64,000 nucleotides of DNA from Avimonas intestinalis (GTDB lineage: Bacteria > Bacillota > Clostridia > Oscillospirales > Acutalibacteraceae). Below are positions 1-8,593 of this stretch, piece by piece. The stretch spans positions 59,096 through 123,095 of the forward strand of contig CAJFID010000010.1 of the NCBI GenBank assembly GCA_904380375.1, given 5' to 3'. How positions within the stretch are numbered: the first letter of the stretch is position 1; each line of letters opens with the position of its first letter. The position numbers and the translations under genes are program-made. The notes under the pieces were generated by a model. The model saw only the letters and a program-made list of their open reading frames with translations. It did no database searches and had not been told where the DNA came from.

Positions 1-706
1 CGATCTCCCCGCTCACGTATTCCCGCACCGGGGTGGTCTGGACGTTGACGCCGGGAAAGCGGTTGCTGTTTTCAAGGATCCAGTTATAGGTGTCCTCCGA
101 AATATCGGAGGAGAAGGTAAAGGGGTTTTGCAGGGAAAATTCCCGCAGCTCCATCTCGTACCGCACCCCGGCGATGGTGCGCTGCTCTTCCTGGCTGAAG
201 CCGTCCAGCTTGTACCGCTCAACCAGCGCGTCCATGCACTGCTCCGCCGTGGCGTACTCCGCCATGCGCAGCTTGCTTTTGAGCGTGGCGATGCTGCTGT
301 CCCGGCCGTCCTCAAATTCGTACGGCGCTTCGCCGGTGATCGGCAGGGAGTCGCTCCATTCTTCGCCGTTTTGGGTCAGCAGGTCGGTCAGCGACTGGAT
401 GATGGTATTCTGCTGCTGCTCTTCCTCGTCGCTGCTTCCGCGGGGGAAAAAGTCGTAGTCGAACACGACGGAGAAGCTGGTGCGGTTGACGGCCAGCGGG
501 CGCATGTAGCGGTCAAGGATCTCCCCGCGGGAGGCGGAGATGGGCACCTCTGTGGAGGCGCTGCGGCTGGCCAGATCGGCGTATTCGTCGCCGTCAACGA
601 TCTGGATCTGGAAAAGGCGTACCGAGTAGCCGCCGAAAATCAGCGCGATGGCGGCGGCTAAGGCGACGGCGCGCCGGCGGGTAATGCCACGGTTAGAACG
701 TTCCAT
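1..706 (-). CDS. mrdA: Penicillin-binding protein 2, N-terminal part (cut by window edge)
   Basis: Transpeptidase of the cell-elongation machinery; only the first 235 codons are present and the gene runs off the left edge. The start is ATG at 706 with AAAGGGA upstream. A short basic N-terminus (ERSNRGITRRR) precedes one membrane segment (about residues 12-32), then the juxtamembrane pattern of class B PBPs: DGDEYADLA, and SASRGEILDR, the conserved RG-x-I-x-DR box of the pedestal domain. The catalytic SxxK motif would lie beyond the edge. Its place directly after mreD in the same orientation is the classic mreBCD-pbp2 order, so it should act with MreBCD and with RodA (36.8-38.0 kb). The 237-bp gap to mreD carries repeated hairpins that could tune its expression. 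Confidence 0.93.
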   Translation of the reverse strand, partial: MERSNRGITRRRAVALAAAIALIFGGYSVRLFQIQIVDGDEYADLASRSASTEVPISASRGEILDRYMRPLAVNRTSFSVVFDYDFFPRGSSDEEEQQQNTIIQSLTDLLTQNGEEWSDSLPITGEAPYEFEDGRDSSIATLKSKLRMAEYATAEQCMDALVERYKLDGFSQEEQRTIAGVRYEMELREFSLQNPFTFSSDISEDTYNWILENSNRFPGVNVQTTPVREYVSGEI

Positions 707-801
707 ACTTCAATCCCTTTCAAAGCCGGGGGTGGAGTGCAAATGATTAACAAATAAGCGGCCGCGTTTTGCCCAGGGCGCCGTAGCGTCCAAAACAAGG
801 G

Positions 802-941
802 GGAGGAACGCCCCGCGTTCCAAATCCTCACTAAAAGGGAAAAACGCGAAGCGTTTTTCTGGAGGAACGCCCCGCGTTCCAAGTCCTCATTACGAGAGGG
901 AAAAACGCGAAGCGTTTTTCTGGAGGAACGCCCCGCGTTCC
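802..941. repeat. 60-bp tandem repeat made of alternating hairpins between mreD and PBP2
   Basis: Three copies of the 17-bp palindrome GGAACGCCCCGCGTTCC (starts 805, 864 and 925) alternate with two copies of a second palindrome, AAAAACGC-GAA-GCGTTTTT (840-857 and 900-918). The repeat unit is about 60 bp and is nearly identical between copies. Both palindromes share the core ACGC...GCGT. In the minus-strand mre transcript each would form a stem of 7-8 bp; the A/T-flanked ones resemble intrinsic terminators. The last copy ends three bases after the mreD stop. No reading frame across it is credible. Confidence 0.85.
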
Positions 942-943
942 TC

Positions 944-1495
944 CTATTCTCTGCGCCGCAGCAGCCGGGAGACCCCGTAAACCGCCCCATAGAGCAGCGG
1001 GGAGAGCACTAGGGTATATACGGCGTTGGGGAGGAGGAGGTGCAGCAGCACATACGCCGGTTCCGCCTGCGACACCAGGATATGGTTGAAAAACAGGTCC
1101 AGAATCCCCTGGATGACCAGCGTGCCGGCAATCAGCATTAAGAAGGAAAGCAGGTTGTTGCGCATCAGCAGCTGGATCAGCAGCCCCGCCGCACAGCAAA
1201 GGGCCATAAGGATCAGCGCGTTGAAGCCCAGCAGCCGGTCGGAAAACAGGTCCCAGAGCAGCCCGGCCGCCACCCCGGCGGCGGCTCCGCCTACCGGCCC
1301 TTCGCACATGGCGACCGCCACTGCCAGAGGGATCAGAAGAACCGGGCGCCCTCCCGCGATTTCAGGGAAAAGGCGGGGCGCCGACTGCAAAAGCAGAGCC
1401 AGCAGGAGGATCAGGCCGTAAGCCGTCCATTTCAGATAGCGGCGCCCGAGCTTGGGCATGGGGTTGTGCGAACCGATGGGTTCGTTGTCCGGCAT
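944..1495 (-). CDS. mreD: Rod shape-determining protein MreD
   Basis: Polytopic membrane component of the elongasome, 183 aa, the usual size. The start ATG at 1495 follows AAAGGAGG at eight bases. The chain is almost entirely hydrophobic helices after a short polar N-terminus, with the typical MreD stretch LDLFFNHILV near residue 130 and a basic C-terminus (LLRRRE). It sits 39 bp after mreC and before PBP2 in one operon. MreD sequences are poorly conserved, so the call rests on size, topology and position as much as on sequence. Confidence 0.92.
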   Translation of the reverse strand: MPDNEPIGSHNPMPKLGRRYLKWTAYGLILLLALLLQSAPRLFPEIAGGRPVLLIPLAVAVAMCEGPVGGAAAGVAAGLLWDLFSDRLLGFNALILMALCCAAGLLIQLLMRNNLLSFLMLIAGTLVIQGILDLFFNHILVSQAEPAYVLLHLLLPNAVYTLVLSPLLYGAVYGVSRLLRRRE

Positions 1496-1534
1496 GGCTA
1501 CGCCTCCTTTCCAAGCCTTTCGTCCGGCCAGTGC

Positions 1535-2389
1535 TTATTCTTCGGCGTTTTCTCCCTGTCCGTCAAAGGAAATAATGACGAAGACGTCGGACAGGTTTTT
1601 CAGGTCGGCGAACGGCTCAATGACGGCGTACATGGTCAGCGCGTCCGATTCCGGCTGGATTTCCTGGATGGTGCCGATGAGCAGCCCTTCGGGGTAAATA
1701 CCGCCCCTGCCGGAGGTGACCACATAATCGCCGGTCGCCGCGCCGCTGTCCCGGGAAAGAAGGTTCAGCCGCAGCAGCCCCTCCTGCGCCAGCGAGGCGG
1801 AGCCGCCGGTGACCCCGCCGCTGCGGGTGCGGCTGACGTAGGCGCTCACTTGGGTGGCCGGGTCAAGGATGGTGCGCACCTTCGCGTAATTGAGCCCAAC
1901 CTCATACACTACCCCGACCAGCCCGTCCGGCGTGACCACCGGGTCGTTGGCCTTGACGCCCTCAAGGGAGCCGGCGTCAATGGTAAAGTTGCCGTATTTG
2001 TCCGCCGGATCCATCGCGATGACCCGTCCGTCCGCAAACTGGTAGTCGGGGTTCTGTTCCTTTAACTCGAGGAATTCGCGGTACAGCTCGTTTTGGCGGC
2101 GCAGCTCATCCGCCTCCACCTGGTTTTGGCGCAGCTCATTGACCTCGCTTTGCAGGCGCTCGTTTTCCTCCCGCAGCGCGTTGGAGTCGGTGAAAATCCC
2201 AATAAAGCTGTTGAACCCGTCGGAAACCGTGGTGGCCAGGGATTGCAGGGGGGTGACGATCGCGCCGGTGATGGTGGCCGGGATGGTGGACACGCCGCCG
2301 GTGGACGCGGCATAGATCATAATACCGATCAGGAAGAGCGCCACCACGACCAGGGCCTTGAACGCCACGCTTTTCAGGAATTCTTTCAC
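1535..2389 (-). CDS. mreC: Rod shape-determining protein MreC
   Basis: Membrane-anchored scaffold that links MreB/MreD to PBP2. 284 aa from a GTG start at 2389, chosen because TTAGGAGG lies six bases upstream; a longer in-frame GTG at 2407 would lie upstream of that site. Features in order: one N-terminal membrane segment (about residues 8-28), a coiled coil rich in Glu, Asn and Gln (about 70-105, including REENERLQSEVNELRQ), then the MreC beta-barrel pair with the family phrase VVTPDGLVGVVYEVG. Part of the mreB-mreC-mreD-PBP2 operon. Confidence 0.95.
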   Translation of the reverse strand: MKEFLKSVAFKALVVVALFLIGIMIYAASTGGVSTIPATITGAIVTPLQSLATTVSDGFNSFIGIFTDSNALREENERLQSEVNELRQNQVEADELRRQNELYREFLELKEQNPDYQFADGRVIAMDPADKYGNFTIDAGSLEGVKANDPVVTPDGLVGVVYEVGLNYAKVRTILDPATQVSAYVSRTRSGGVTGGSASLAQEGLLRLNLLSRDSGAATGDYVVTSGRGGIYPEGLLIGTIQEIQPESDALTMYAVIEPFADLKNLSDVFVIISFDGQGENAEE

Positions 2390-2470
2390 GGGATCCCTCC
2401 TAACCACCCATCATACAGGGAAAATATGTCTTTCCGGTCAAGGAAAAGAAAGAATCAGCGGTTTTTTCGC

Positions 2471-2535
2471 CTGCCGTCCTTTCGGGTACGGCAGGTACGA
2501 GAAAGCCCCGCTCCCGCGGTTGGCGGAGGCGGGGC
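2471..2535. other. Hairpins in the mreB-mreC gap
   Basis: The 154-bp gap between mreB and mreC holds two perfect inverted repeats: CTGCCGT/ACGGCAG (2471-2494) and GCCCCGC/GCGGGGC (2505-2535). Neither is followed by a convincing U-tract on the minus strand, so they look more like RNA-processing or attenuating structures than a terminator. Their function is unknown. Confidence 0.4.
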
Positions 2536-2543
2536 AGGATCCC

Positions 2544-3554
2544 TTACCGGGAATGCTTGGCGCGCAGGTCGCTGATCATGCCGCGGTCAAGGCATTTGCC
2601 CGTGCCGTTGACCACGCAGTCCAGCGGGTCCTCCGCGATATGCACCGGCATACCGGTCTCGCGGTTGATCAGCACGTCCAGCCCGCGCAGGAGCGCACCG
2701 CCGCCGGTGAGCATGATGCCGTTGTCAATGATATCCGCCGACAGCTCCGGCGGCGTGTTTTCAAGCGTGGAGCGGATCGCGTCAACGATTGAACCGACCG
2801 GGTCGGCCAGGGCCTCGCGGATCTCCTCGGAGGAAACGGTGATGTTCTTGGGCAGGCCGTCCAGCAGGTTGCGGCCTTTGACCTCCATCGAGGATTCCTC
2901 CTGGCCGGGGAAGGCGGAGCCGATGCTGATCTTGATGTTTTCCGCCGTGCGTTCGCCGATCAGCAGGTTGTATTTTTTCTTGATGTACGAAACGATCGCC
3001 TCGTCAAAATCGTCCCCTGCGGTGCGGACCGAGCAGGAGGTCACGATGTCGTCCAGCGAGATAACCGCGACCTCCGAGGTGCCGCCGCCGATATCGACCA
3101 CCATGCAGCCGGCCGCGTCGCCGACCCGCAGGCCTGCCCCGATGGCCGCGGCCATCGGTTCCACAATCAGCTCCACGTCCTTGGCGCCGGCGCTGCGCGC
3201 GGCCTCGTCCACCGCCCGGCGTTCCACCTCGGTCACGCCCGAGGGGATGCACACCATCACGCGGGGGCGGCTGAAGATCGACGAGTGGGTGGTCTTGCGG
3301 ATGAAGTGCTTGAGCATCTCTGCCGTCACGTCAAAATCCGCGATCACGCCGTCCTTGAGGGGGCGCATGGCGGAGATCGAGCCGGGGGTGCGGCCGATCA
3401 TCTCCTTGGCTTCGGTGCCGACCGCCATGACCGTGTCGGTTTTGACGTCTACGGCAACCACCGACGGCTCGCGCATGACAATCCCTTTCCCCTTGACGTA
3501 GACCAGGGTGTTGGCGGTGCCCAAGTCGATACCGATATCGCGGGTAAAAAACAT
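2544..3554 (-). CDS. mreB: Rod shape-determining protein MreB
   Basis: Bacterial actin homologue that positions side-wall synthesis. 336 aa, standard length. ATG at 3554 follows GAGGAAAGGAAG. Actin-fold nucleotide motifs are present: DIGIDLGTANT (phosphate 1), VVDIGGGTSEVAVIS (phosphate 2), and LTGGGALLRGLD (adenosine). First gene of the elongasome operon; a strong promoter lies about 260 bp upstream. A single copy is seen here; rodA is elsewhere in the window. Confidence 0.98.
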   Translation of the reverse strand: MFFTRDIGIDLGTANTLVYVKGKGIVMREPSVVAVDVKTDTVMAVGTEAKEMIGRTPGSISAMRPLKDGVIADFDVTAEMLKHFIRKTTHSSIFSRPRVMVCIPSGVTEVERRAVDEAARSAGAKDVELIVEPMAAAIGAGLRVGDAAGCMVVDIGGGTSEVAVISLDDIVTSCSVRTAGDDFDEAIVSYIKKKYNLLIGERTAENIKISIGSAFPGQEESSMEVKGRNLLDGLPKNITVSSEEIREALADPVGSIVDAIRSTLENTPPELSADIIDNGIMLTGGGALLRGLDVLINRETGMPVHIAEDPLDCVVNGTGKCLDRGMISDLRAKHSR

Positions 3555-3929
3555 ATGGCTTTCTTCCTTTCCTCATATGCGGCCGAAAACTGGAGGCGCC
3601 GCGTGTTTTCCTTGCGTGTCCGCACTGGCAAATATCCCCTCTGCCCGCCTGCCCGAAGAAGGGGAAGCGGGACAGCGAAAGTTTTGGCGGAAATAGGGCT
3701 GTTTATGCATCGCAACAGGAAGATTCTCCCATCTCCAAAGGGCGCGGCGGCCCGCCCGCACAAAGCCCCTGAGGGCGGCCGGCCCTGGAAAGCGACACTA
3801 TGACAAGTATTTATTATATACTGCCGCGGCGTTTTGTACAACCGGGTTTTGCTGAAAATTTTCTTAAGCTTCCCGTTCCGTTTCTGGTGGAAATTGGGAA
3901 AAAACGGATGACGCCTGCTGCGGGCCGGT
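3555..3929. other. Intergenic region upstream of mreB, 375 bp
   Basis: Holds the mre promoter (3813-3841) and otherwise a GC-rich untranslated leader of about 250 nt before mreB. No convincing small gene or riboswitch-like structure was recognised. The part nearest maf (3842-3929) is AT-richer and shows no clear terminator for maf. Confidence 0.6.
3813..3841 (-). promoter_or_regulatory. Promoter of the mreBCD-PBP2 operon
   Basis: Minus strand reads TTGTAC (3836-3841), a 17-bp spacer, then TATAAT (3813-3818). The -10 is consensus and the -35 matches four of six positions. It faces mreB and leaves a leader of roughly 250 nt. Confidence 0.8.
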
Positions 3930-4526
3930 TCATTCCTCCGGCAGCCCTTGGAGGAAGCGCCACAGCCGCCCGCCCGGCAGCCCCATCACGGTGTAAAAGT
4001 CGCCCTCAATGCCCCGGATGTTGCGCAGGCCGGCGCCCTGGATGCCGTAGGCGCCCGCCTTGTCCATCGGTTCCCCGGTGGCGACGTATTCGTCGATCTC
4101 GCGGGGGGTGAGGGGGAAAAAGGCGACCCTGGCGCTGTCGGCAAAGCCCTTTCCCTTCGGCGGAAAGCCCGGTCCGAACAGCCAGACGCCGGTATATACC
4201 GTGTGGGAGCGCCCCTGCAGGAGGCGGAGCATCCGCCGGGCGTCCTCCGGATCCCGCGGCTTGCCCAGCACCAGCCCGTCCACCGACACCACCGTGTCGG
4301 CACCGAGAACCGTCCGGCCGGGGAAGCGGGAGGCAACCTCCGCCGCCTTACCCCGCGCCACCGCGCAGACCGCCTGGTCCAAGGGCAGGCGCGGGTCAAT
4401 CGCCGGTTCGCTGCCGGCGGGGGCCGTTTCAAACGGCAGGCCCAGCAGGGTGAGGATCTCCCGCCGGCGGGGGGAGGCAGAGGCAAGCACCAGGGGGAGG
4501 TTCAGACTAGCGGGGGAAGATTCCAT
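3930..4526 (-). CDS. maf: Maf family nucleotide pyrophosphatase (house-cleaning NTPase)
   Basis: Maf/YhdE-type enzyme that hydrolyses dTTP, UTP or modified nucleotides and so limits their incorporation. 198 aa from ATG at 4526, with AAAGGAC upstream; a longer open frame upstream is only the 79-bp repeat read through and is rejected. Motifs: LASASPRRREIL near the N-terminus (the S-x-S-P-RR box), VLGADTVVSVDG with the catalytic Asp, KAGAYGIQG and GDFYTVMGLP, all conserved in Maf. Adjacent to mreB as in many Clostridia; likely transcribed with the DUF4321 gene upstream. Confidence 0.95.
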   Translation of the reverse strand: MESSPASLNLPLVLASASPRRREILTLLGLPFETAPAGSEPAIDPRLPLDQAVCAVARGKAAEVASRFPGRTVLGADTVVSVDGLVLGKPRDPEDARRMLRLLQGRSHTVYTGVWLFGPGFPPKGKGFADSARVAFFPLTPREIDEYVATGEPMDKAGAYGIQGAGLRNIRGIEGDFYTVMGLPGGRLWRFLQGLPEE

Positions 4527-4611
4527 AGGGGACCGTCCTTTCGGGAAGGGATTTTCCGGCTCCTTCGCCGGTGACGCGGAAAATTGGTTGCGGTGCAGAA
4601 GGCGGCCCACA

Positions 4612-4780
4612 CCTGCGGTGGGCAATCCGCGCACTGAAGTCCTTCCTTTTCTCAGCGGGAGATCCGCGCCGGAGGCGGGAGCTTTTGTCAGCCGGGCTAC
4701 CCCTGCGGTGGGCAATCCGCGCACCGAAGTCCTTCCTTTTCTCAGCGGGAGGCCCGCGCCGAGGCCGGGGGCTATTTGTC
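4612..4780. repeat. Direct repeat, two 79-bp copies 90 bp apart
   Basis: Copies at 4612-4690 and 4702-4780 share CCTGCGGTGGGCAATCCGCG, then a common stretch through CCTTCCTTTTCTCAGCGGGA, with about 90% identity by eye. They lie in the gap between the DUF4321 gene and maf and extend no plausible gene. A shorter relative of the GGTGGGCAAT core occurs on the other strand near 16250, hinting at a dispersed intergenic family. Confidence 0.8.
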
Positions 4781-4812
4781 AATCGAACACATTCCCGCAA
4801 AGTGCCCCGTGC

Positions 4813-5073
4813 TCAGCGCACCTTTTTGTACAGCAGCAGGGCGGCGGCGATAAACAGTACCTGAAGGACGTTGACCTGCATGTGGAAGGAGAAGCTTAGG
4901 TTGATAATCGACAGGTCAAGGTTTACGGTGTCAAAACCGATGCTGTCTCCCCAGGTCAGCCATTTCAAAAAACCAATATCCTGGGTCAGCGTCCCGACAA
5001 GGGCCGAGAGCACGATGGCCGCCAGGACCAGGAAAACCAGGATGAGGGTGTTTTTCGCCTTGCTCATTGTCAT
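4813..5073 (-). CDS. DUF4321-like small membrane protein
   Basis: 86 aa from ATG at 5073, five bases after AAAGGAG (a second ATG at 5067 is possible). Two hydrophobic segments, about residues 8-30 and 62-80, flank a polar loop with FLKWLTWGDSIGFDT and a beta-like LDLSIINLSFSFHMQVN, ending KKVR. Length, topology and the position just upstream of maf and mreB match the clostridial DUF4321 family. The function is unknown; the neighbourhood suggests envelope or cell shape. Confidence 0.75.
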   Translation of the reverse strand: MTMSKAKNTLILVFLVLAAIVLSALVGTLTQDIGFLKWLTWGDSIGFDTVNLDLSIINLSFSFHMQVNVLQVLFIAAALLLYKKVR

Positions 5074-5238
5074 ATCTCTCCTTTGGAACCCCCCGGCCCA
5101 TGAAATCGATTTGGATTCCAGGCGCTGCCGGGCTTCGTTTATCCTCGGGGCGGCGGCATTCCGGCCGCGCCCCGGCATAAAGCCGACACGGGTGAAAACG
5201 GAGGGGACTGCTCTGCCGCCGGCCCATTCCCGTACCGT

Positions 5239-5688
5239 TTACCGCCGGCCGGTGGAGCCAAAGCCCCCGTCCCCGCGGGCGGTTTTTTCCAGCTCCGCCA
5301 CCTCTTCAACGGCGGGCAGCAGCACCGGCGCGATCACAAGCTGGGCGATCCGCTCCCCCGGCTCGATGGTGTAGGGCTCGTCCGACAGGTTGACCATCCC
5401 CACCCGCAGCTCGCCGGTATAGTCGCTGTCGATCACGCCGACGCAGTTTGAAAGGGTCAGCCCGTGCTTGGTGGCCAGCCCGCTGCGGGCATAGACCAGC
5501 CCCACCGTCTCCGGCGAGGGCAGGCCGATGGCGATGCCGGTCGGCACGCCGGCCCGCTGCCCGGGGAGGATGGTCAGCGGCGCGTCGAGCAGGGCGTAAA
5601 GGTCCATCCCGGCGCTGCCCGGGGTGGCGCGGGTGGGCAGCACCGCCCGCGGGTCCAGCTTTTTGATTTTCAGGGTGAGATCGGCCAT
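5239..5688 (-). CDS. dut: Deoxyuridine 5'-triphosphate nucleotidohydrolase
   Basis: Trimeric dUTPase: dUTP to dUMP and pyrophosphate, keeping uracil out of DNA and supplying dTMP synthesis. 149 aa from ATG at 5688 behind a perfect AGGAGG; the longer frame starts upstream of that site. All five family motifs are present in order: GMDLYA, RSGLATKHG, GVIDSDYTGE, ERIAQLV and the C-terminal GGFGSTGR lid. Likely monocistronic; 180 bp separate it from the U32 gene. Confidence 0.97.
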   Translation of the reverse strand: MADLTLKIKKLDPRAVLPTRATPGSAGMDLYALLDAPLTILPGQRAGVPTGIAIGLPSPETVGLVYARSGLATKHGLTLSNCVGVIDSDYTGELRVGMVNLSDEPYTIEPGERIAQLVIAPVLLPAVEEVAELEKTARGDGGFGSTGRR

Positions 5689-5869
5689 GGGTAAAACCTC
5701 CTGTATCGTATGATCCAAGGTGTTCAAAACGGTCGCTGAGCCAAAGCGGCCTGCCCGGCTCCCCCTTTCCCAAGTGGGGAAGCGGCCGGGGAGCCGGCAT
5801 GGACTTCCCGGGCGGTTCCGGAAGGCGAGGCTGCTCGGCGGGCCAAGCGGAAGGGGCTCCGCAAACGCG

Positions 5870-8020
5870 TTATTCCACGCCCCGGCGGTACAGCCCGCGG
5901 GTAAAGCCGGCGGGAGGGTTCCCTCCCTGCCGGTAGTCCCGCAGGACGGCAGCCGCCTGTTCCGGCGTTTCGTCGGTGAAATGCAGCAGCAGGAAATCCA
6001 GCGGCGGCAGCTCCGGCAGGCGGTCGGCCAGGTAGAGCGGGGCGGAGTTCAGCAGCTCCGCGCACCCGTCCGCGCCGGGCCCGCCTTCGCAGGCGACGGG
6101 GAAGCGGACCCCCTTGCGGTCAACCAGCGCCCCCCGCCCTCCGCAGGCGGCGCAGCCGGCGGCCGCCCGGTAGGGGCAGCTGCGCATCAGCATCAGCGGC
6201 TGCCGCCCGTAGGCGAGAAGCCCTGCCGGCAGGGGGGAGGAACGGATGAAATCCATCTGGCGGAAGGTGAGCTCCTGCGAAAGCACAGCGGCGCGGACGC
6301 CTCTTTCCGCCAGCACATGCAGGCCGCCGGCGTTGAACACATTCATCCCGAAGCCGGCCAGCGGGGCCAGCCCCGCGCTGCGCGCCGGCTCCAGCGCCCC
6401 GATGTTGCCGCACAGCGCAAAGCGCGCCCCGGCCTCCGCCGCCCGCCGGCACAGCGCGGCAACCTCCTCCTCCCGCCCGAAGAGGCCGCGGGGAAGCTCG
6501 ATCCCCAACGGCAGGCGGTCCACCCAGGCGCGCAGGACGTCCTCGGCGGTGTGCAGCGGGAGGATCAGCGCGTCAGCGTCTAGGCCCGCCGGCGCCTGTC
6601 CCGCGTCCGCAAAGCGGGCGACCAGGGCGGTCCGGGCCGGAAAAGCGCGGTCCGGCGCGGTTCCTTTCGGGATGCGTCCCCGGTCGAAGGGCACCGGGGA
6701 CGGGGCGGCCCGCTGGGCCAGCAGCCCGTCCAGCACCTGCCGCCGCAGGGCATTGAGGGCGGCGGCGGGAACGGTCAGGCCCTCCTGCAAATCGCAGGTG
6801 ACAGCGGATTGGAAGGGTGTGCCTCCCGTTTTTTGAAGCTGCGTTGCCGCCCGTTCCGCGTCAAGCGGGCGATGGATGGCCGGCTCGGGCGCCGGCCCTT
6901 CCGCCTCAGCCGTGTGCCCCTGCCCGTCGTCGGCGGTCAGCCGCAGCGGCTGGCCGGCCCGCATGGTCAGTGTCAGGGAAACCGGTACGCGGGGCGCCTC
7001 CTTTTCATACAGGCGCTCCAGCCGCCCCAGCACCGGCGCGGCGGCGGTGACGTCCTCTTTGCGGCGGACGCCGAACATCCCCGCCCCGCGGCGGCCAGTA
7101 TAGTAACCATCTGTAAAACCAGAGCGAGAAAATACGGATCGTAAATCGTCAACCAACTGACGGGTCTCTGCTTCCGGCCGTCCGTCCCGGGCCGCGGCAT
7201 AGGCGGCGGTGGCGGCGGCGACGTATTCGGGCCGTTTCATCCGCCCTTCGATTTTCAGGGAGCAGACCCCGAGGGCGGCCAGCTCCCCCACCTGTTCCCG
7301 CAGGGAGAGGTCGCGCAGGGAAAGGGCGGCTTCCCCCTCCCCGGCCGGGCGTTCCCGCCCTCCGCGGCAGGGGGCGAAGGGGAGGCGGCAGGGCTGGGCG
7401 CACAGGCCGCGGTTGCCGCTCCGCCCGCCGAGCATGGCGGACAGCAGGCATTGGCCGGAAACACACATGCACAGCGCGCCGTGGACAAAGATTTCCAGTT
7501 CCGCGCCCTGCCCGGCACAGGCGGCGATTTCCTTCTTGGACATTTCCCGCGCCAGCACCACGCGGGAGAAGCCGAGGGCAGCCAGCTCCCGCACCCCGGC
7601 GGGGGTATGGCAGGAAAGCTGGGTGGAGGCGTGCAGCGGCATTTCCGGCGCGGCGGCGTGTACGGCCCGCGCCAGCCCGAGGTCCTGCACGATCAGCGCG
7701 TCCACGCCCAGGGCGCAGACCTCCTCGGCCAAGGCCAGGGCGGCGGGCAGCTCGTCCTGGCGGACCAGGGTGTTGAGGGTGAAATGCACCTTGGCCCCCC
7801 GGGCATGACAAAAGGCCACCGCCTCCCGCAAGGAGGCGGCGTCAAAGTTGTGGGCGTTGCGGCGGGCGTTAAACCCGCCGCCCCCCAGATATACCGCGTC
7901 CGCGCCGCAGCGGACGGCAGCGGTCAGCGCCTGCATGGAGCCCGCCGGGGCCAGGATCTCCAGGCCCGGCGTCCCCGCAGGCGGCCCCCCTATAGCGAAG
8001 GGCTGGTGCTGCTTGTCCAC
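5870..8020 (-). CDS. U32 family peptidase-like protein with DUF3656 (RlhA-like)
   Basis: 716 aa from a GTG start at 8020, three bases after the zapA stop. The N-terminal U32 barrel has ILAPAGSMQALTAAVRCGAD and the family signature EIFVHGALCMCVSGQCLLS (residues 176-194); Cys184, Cys191, Cys207 and Cys211 are placed like the Fe-S ligands of this family. The C-terminal half matches the DUF3656 extension of E. coli RlhA, which makes 5-hydroxycytidine in 23S rRNA with prephenate. Members were long called collagenase-like proteases, but RNA hydroxylation is the better-supported role for RlhA/TrhP types. Co-transcribed with zapA. Confidence 0.88.
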   Translation of the reverse strand: MDKQHQPFAIGGPPAGTPGLEILAPAGSMQALTAAVRCGADAVYLGGGGFNARRNAHNFDAASLREAVAFCHARGAKVHFTLNTLVRQDELPAALALAEEVCALGVDALIVQDLGLARAVHAAAPEMPLHASTQLSCHTPAGVRELAALGFSRVVLAREMSKKEIAACAGQGAELEIFVHGALCMCVSGQCLLSAMLGGRSGNRGLCAQPCRLPFAPCRGGRERPAGEGEAALSLRDLSLREQVGELAALGVCSLKIEGRMKRPEYVAAATAAYAAARDGRPEAETRQLVDDLRSVFSRSGFTDGYYTGRRGAGMFGVRRKEDVTAAAPVLGRLERLYEKEAPRVPVSLTLTMRAGQPLRLTADDGQGHTAEAEGPAPEPAIHRPLDAERAATQLQKTGGTPFQSAVTCDLQEGLTVPAAALNALRRQVLDGLLAQRAAPSPVPFDRGRIPKGTAPDRAFPARTALVARFADAGQAPAGLDADALILPLHTAEDVLRAWVDRLPLGIELPRGLFGREEEVAALCRRAAEAGARFALCGNIGALEPARSAGLAPLAGFGMNVFNAGGLHVLAERGVRAAVLSQELTFRQMDFIRSSPLPAGLLAYGRQPLMLMRSCPYRAAAGCAACGGRGALVDRKGVRFPVACEGGPGADGCAELLNSAPLYLADRLPELPPLDFLLLHFTDETPEQAAAVLRDYRQGGNPPAGFTRGLYRRGVE

Positions 8021-8023
8021 GGC

Positions 8024-8401
8024 CTATTTTTCCTGCCCGCCCACCGGATAGCCGGGGACGTATTTTTTCCTTAGGTCGTTCAGCTCCCGGCGCAGCCGTT
8101 CGGCTTCCCGCCGGGCTTCGTCCGCTTCGGAGCGGGCACGGGCGTTGTCGCTGAGATATTCCTTGATCTGGCTGCGCAGGTTGTCCGCCGAGGCGTTGGC
8201 CTTGCGGGCCTCGTCCTGCACCGTGATGGCGGTCAGCACCGCCGCCATGGTGGTGGAAATGCGGGGGTCGTTGTTCATCAGCGCCCGCATTGAGCGGTCC
8301 AGCTCCGCGCCGAGTTCCAGCACATAGGACTCCGGCTCATCGGAGGCGATGATGTATTCGGTCCCGCAGATATCAAGTTTGACACGGTGTTTTGCGGCCA
8401 T
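8024..8401 (-). CDS. zapA: Cell division protein ZapA
   Basis: FtsZ-bundling Z-ring stabiliser, 125 aa from ATG at 8401 with AAAGGAG upstream. The N-terminal domain reads KHRVKLDICGTEYII and then DEPESYVLELGAELDRSMR, typical of ZapA; the C-terminal half is a charged coiled coil (about residues 75-115, rich in Arg, Glu and Ala). The zapA then U32 peptidase order is common in Clostridia. Confidence 0.9.
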   Translation of the reverse strand: MAAKHRVKLDICGTEYIIASDEPESYVLELGAELDRSMRALMNNDPRISTTMAAVLTAITVQDEARKANASADNLRSQIKEYLSDNARARSEADEARREAERLRRELNDLRKKYVPGYPVGGQEK

Positions 8402-8564
8402 AGCAATCGGCTCCTTTCCATTGACGGTAAAGGACGGTTCCGGCGGGAAAGGCGCGGCATCGCCCGCCGAAAGCGCCGGCAGGCGCCGTCTGCGGGAGCT
8501 CACGCGGCTTTTTTCCGGCCGGCTTCGCCCCTTGATTGGTCTTTGTTACAATTTTATACATTCC

Positions 8565-8593
8565 ATTATAATCTACCCCGCGCTAAAAATCTA
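8565..8593 (-). promoter_or_regulatory. Probable zapA promoter
   Basis: Minus strand: TAGATT (8588-8593), 17 bp, TATAAT (8565-8570). The -10 is perfect and the -35 weak. The element GCGGGGTAGATT occurs twice here, once across the -35 and once just before the -10, a possible regulator site. Confidence 0.5.

Noticed and set aside
4527..4724. N-terminal extension of Maf with repeated peptide phrases
   Set aside because: It is the 79-bp DNA repeat read in frame; the true start at 4526 has a ribosome site and matches the family N-terminus.
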